DNA from: Limnephilus marmoratus
Lineage: Eukaryota > Arthropoda > Insecta > Trichoptera > Limnephilidae
Reading direction: 5' to 3'
Assembly: GCA_917880885.1 (NCBI GenBank)
Contig: OU862927.1
Span: 33,631,571-33,695,570 of the forward strand
Length of the DNA stretch: 64,000 bases
Shown here: positions 61,801 to 64,000 of the stretch, piece after piece
How the letters are laid out: each line of letters begins with the position of its first letter
How positions within the stretch are numbered: the stretch's first letter is position 1
The notes under the pieces: model-generated
Databases searched by the model: none
Told to the model about the DNA's origin: nothing
Seen by the model: the letters and a program-made list of their open reading frames with translations, nothing else
Program-made: the position numbers and the translations under genes

Positions 61801-62272
61801 ACAAATAGCCGAGGGGGGGGGGGGGGGTAAATTTGGATTTGTGACCAAAACACCCAAATAAACTGAAAATGTATTTTTTTAGCAAAAGGTAGAGAAAATA
61901 TCTTGTGCTGATAAATATGTTTTATTTTATTTATTTTTGTTTCAAATTACGAAATATTGGTCTTAAAAAAATTAATTTCGTATGATTTTGGATGCAACTT
62001 AATTTTTTGGTAATTTTTTGACAGTTAAATAGAAATATTAAAAAAATATTTTTGCTTTACCTACTGAGTTAATATTGAAGAAAATATATATATTTTAATA
62101 TTTAATATAGATGTATAATTGTAGAGTGGAGTTATATAAATTACATATGGTGTACATACATAGGATACGGTTACATACTAAAATATTGTGCACTTGGGAG
62201 AAATTCGAAAAATCTAAATAAAATAGAGGTGAATATAGATTAATAATAAATAGAGAGAATGTGAAAAACAGG
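61801..62272. other. Unassigned AT-rich sequence
   Basis: Nothing recognised. Confidence 0.35.
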
Positions 62273-62285
62273 TAATTATTTAGTT

Positions 62286-62539
62286 TTTTTTTTTTTTTTT
62301 TTTTTTGAATGTAGCTATTACTTTGTGGTTATCCATTATAGAATAATGAAATAATTTTACTTTGTATAAACCACTTAATTGATGTGCAAATCCGACCGGT
62401 TTCGGAACAAACGTTCCTTCGTCAGGGAAAGCAAAATTAGTTAAAGCTTTCCCTGACGAAGGAACGTTTGTTCCGAAACCGGTCGGATTTGCACATTAAT
62501 TAAGTGGTTTATACAAAGTAAATTTATTTCATTATTCTA
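62286..62539. mobile_element. Ribozyme-bearing palindromic insertion, 13-bp TSD
   Basis: TAATTATTTAGTT is exactly duplicated at 62273-62285 and 62540-62552. The insert starts with a 20-T run, then about 45 bp, then two inverted arms (about 62335-62431 and 62443-62539) with an 11-bp centre. It sits just downstream of a LINE ORF end. Variable-length target duplications and inverted end structures are known for Penelope-like elements. Confidence 0.75.
62385..62495. ncRNA. Head-to-head pair of hammerhead ribozyme motifs
   Basis: Plus copy: TCC/GGA closing stem I (62450-62452 with 62485-62487) with an outer GC/GC pair, core CTGACGA (62453-62459), one extra A, stem II GGAAC/GTTCC with GTTT loop (62461-62474), GAAA (62475-62478), palindromic ACCGGT (62478-62483), cleavage expected after C62484 in a GTC triplet. 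The minus-strand arm is the mirror image. Every invariant core position is kept. Confidence 0.75.
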
Positions 62540-62554
62540 TAATTATTTAGTTAA

Positions 62555-62927
62555 TTATTCCTGATGAAGTTTGAGTTTCAGTTTATTGATGTCTTTGGTT
62601 TTTTTTATTTCAATGGGAAGGTTGTTGAAAAACTTTATTCCTAAATAGATGTAATTGTTTTGCATTAGTTTGGTATTAAATTTTGGTATTTTGATGTTAT
62701 CTTCATATCTTTTTGATTTTAGTTTAAAATTTTTTGATGATATTATCTTTGTAAATTTGGGTAATTGCATTTTTCTTGAAGATATTCTCTACTCGAGGCA
62801 CCGTGAAATCTGCGAAAAGCGTTTCTGTTGGATAAGTGGAGGGTTTCTTTAGGATTACTTTAATGATTAGTTTCTGGATTACTTTGATCGGGGTTAGAAT
62901 ATTGTTGTATGACCCCCCCCCCCCCAT
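62555..62927 (-). pseudogene. LINE ORF2 C-terminal fragment, frameshifted
   Basis: Minus strand: KVIQKLIIKVILKKPSTYPT and ETLFADFTVPRVENIF (62900-62800), a frame change near 62750, then MQLPKFTKIISSKNF and YLGIKFFNNLPIEIKKTKD to HQE and stop at 62555. Closely parallel to 27574-27948. A C/G run lies at its 5' break (62912-62926). Confidence 0.7.
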
Positions 62928-63005
62928 GCAATAATTCCATATTGAATTAATGACTGGATTAGTGCATAGTATACTCTTTTTAGATTGTTGAGATTATTAT
63001 TTATT

Positions 63006-63092
63006 TTTTTTATATGAGCTCCACACAGGAGGCCCTGAGGAAAATAATTTCTCTGAGGGCCTAGGTCATCTTTGGGGATGTTGTGTGTATAT
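63006..63092 (-). mobile_element. SINE-1 tail fragment, inverted
   Basis: A T run, GAGCTCCACACAGGAGGCCC, then GAGGAAAATAATTTCTCTG and CATCTTTGGGGATG. Confidence 0.75.
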
Positions 63093-63924
63093 TATTAAAA
63101 AAACATTTCTTTGGGTAATTTTAATTTATGTGCGACAAATTTGAGTTAAAAAAATAATACGATTTCTTGCACACAAAAAGACTTTTTTTCTCCTTTTAAT
63201 TTTATAGTTTTATATTTTTTTTATATTTCTGTAGTATATAGGGATTTAATTTTATAATTTTATATTTTTTTATATTTCTGTAGTATATGTAGTATATTTT
63301 TAAGTAACATTTTTAAGTAATGGTCAGAGTTGCCTCTAAAATGATTAAAAAGATGAATTTTTGAAAAATGGGATATATTTGTCAGATTATTTAGGAAACC
63401 GTGGTGAATCAAAAGGTGTAAACAAAAAAAAATTTGGTCGAAAACCTCACATGGGATATTTTGTGAATGCAACGACGATATTTTCTCAAGAGTTTTGAGA
63501 ATAAATATATATATATATTTTTTTATACGTTATTAATTTATCGAAAAAAAACATTCTTGCATCTATTTATTATATACTTGATGTGGAAAATAACATAGTT
63601 ACTATATTAAGCCAAATAATGTATATGCGGATATACAATTGGATATATGCATAATAATAATTATACTAAAAAGGTTTTATTTCTGGAAGTGCAAAAGTCA
63701 TGCAGCTTCATATGTGCTAGAGCTACAAAACTACACTACTTGGATGTTTTTGACCACAAATGTTTAAAAAACTGAATGCATTGATTGAAATTGCACAAAC
63801 GAATTGGTTATGGCGACCCAGCTTGAAATGCTGCAAATGGGTCCAATCTTTGTGGCGTCATTTTTAGTTAAATGAGAACAAATAACTTTGTAAAAACAGC
63901 TTTATATAATCAATATTATCAACA
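63093..63924. other. Unassigned AT-rich sequence
   Basis: TTTTATATTTTTTTATATTTCTGTAG occurs twice near 63209 and 63262 (spacing 53 bp). A 70-codon minus-strand frame (63260-63472) has no recognisable motif. Confidence 0.35.
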
Positions 63925-63962
63925 TATTTCGAAAAAAGAGTGTTCTCTTCGTCAGGATAAGA
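63916..63962 (-). ncRNA. Single hammerhead-like motif
   Basis: On the minus strand: stem I TTATC/GATAA (plus 63956-63960 and 63916-63920), core CTGACGA (plus 63955-63949), stem II AGAG/CTCT with AACA loop followed by a six-base excess of T/C, GAAA (plus 63930-63927) and TATGTT with cleavage expected after the last T. The excess bases in stem II suggest decay. Confidence 0.5.
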
Positions 63963-64000
63963 TTAATATTAAAAGACAAACAAGCAGTGGCGGACTAAGG

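Overview
This looks like an accessory, gene-poor stretch of an arthropod nuclear genome, most likely an insect. The base composition is AT-rich. There is no bacterial-style gene packing, and nothing reads as an intact host gene. The repeat spectrum is typically insect: mariner, hAT and Harbinger-like elements, Helitrons ending in CTAG, tRNA-headed SINEs and several non-LTR retrotransposon clades. A short (TTAGG)4 run matches the telomere unit of many non-dipteran insects. Frequent GGTACCTA-like words are common in Lepidoptera and Hemiptera, but I cannot fix the order. All protein-like open frames that I recognise belong to transposable elements, and all are broken.

Layout. 0-10 kb: a small TTA-flanked MITE; a 3.2-kb fold-back transposon (3094-6294) carrying a decayed gene and flanked by a 7-bp duplication inside a SINE; then a SINE split by a truncated LINE with a 12-bp target duplication; then a ribozyme-like palindrome. 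10-20 kb: a mariner, Helitrons, an element with arrays of subterminal motifs (13.4-14.2 kb), a 1.2-kb Harbinger-like element, a poly-C MITE, a hAT with a perfect 8-bp duplication, and a TTAA-flanked element. 20-30 kb: a long-TIR element, two mariner remnants, a tRNA-headed SINE, LINE ends, a 33-bp minisatellite, and a 43-bp tandem array beside a GC-rich island. 30-45 kb: SINEs, the long-TIR family with a nested retro insertion, tRNA-like repeats, Helitrons, a LINE 3' end, and a solo LTR with TATA box, poly(A) signal and 4-bp duplication. 45-64 kb: a promoter-like segment and an alternating 40-bp array, SINE-in-SINE nesting, a 1.1-kb LINE reverse-transcriptase pseudogene, hATs, a mariner nested in a hAT, a second TTAA element, a 258-bp tandem duplication, and two more ribozyme-like palindromes.

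How the parts relate. The LINE 3' end at 38.9-39.5 kb shares its last ~130 bp, including codons of its ORF terminus and a 3' stem-loop, with a SINE family present in about a dozen copies. This suggests the LINE supplied the mobilising machinery. At least six loci carry a CTGANGA - stem - GAAA core with a palindromic stem III, matching the minimal hammerhead ribozymes known from Penelope-like elements. Three of these loci are head-to-head inverted pairs. These ribozyme palindromes and the 3.2-kb fold-back element are the most unusual objects here. Family labels used below (SINE-1, SINE-2, Repeats A to F) are local to this annotation.
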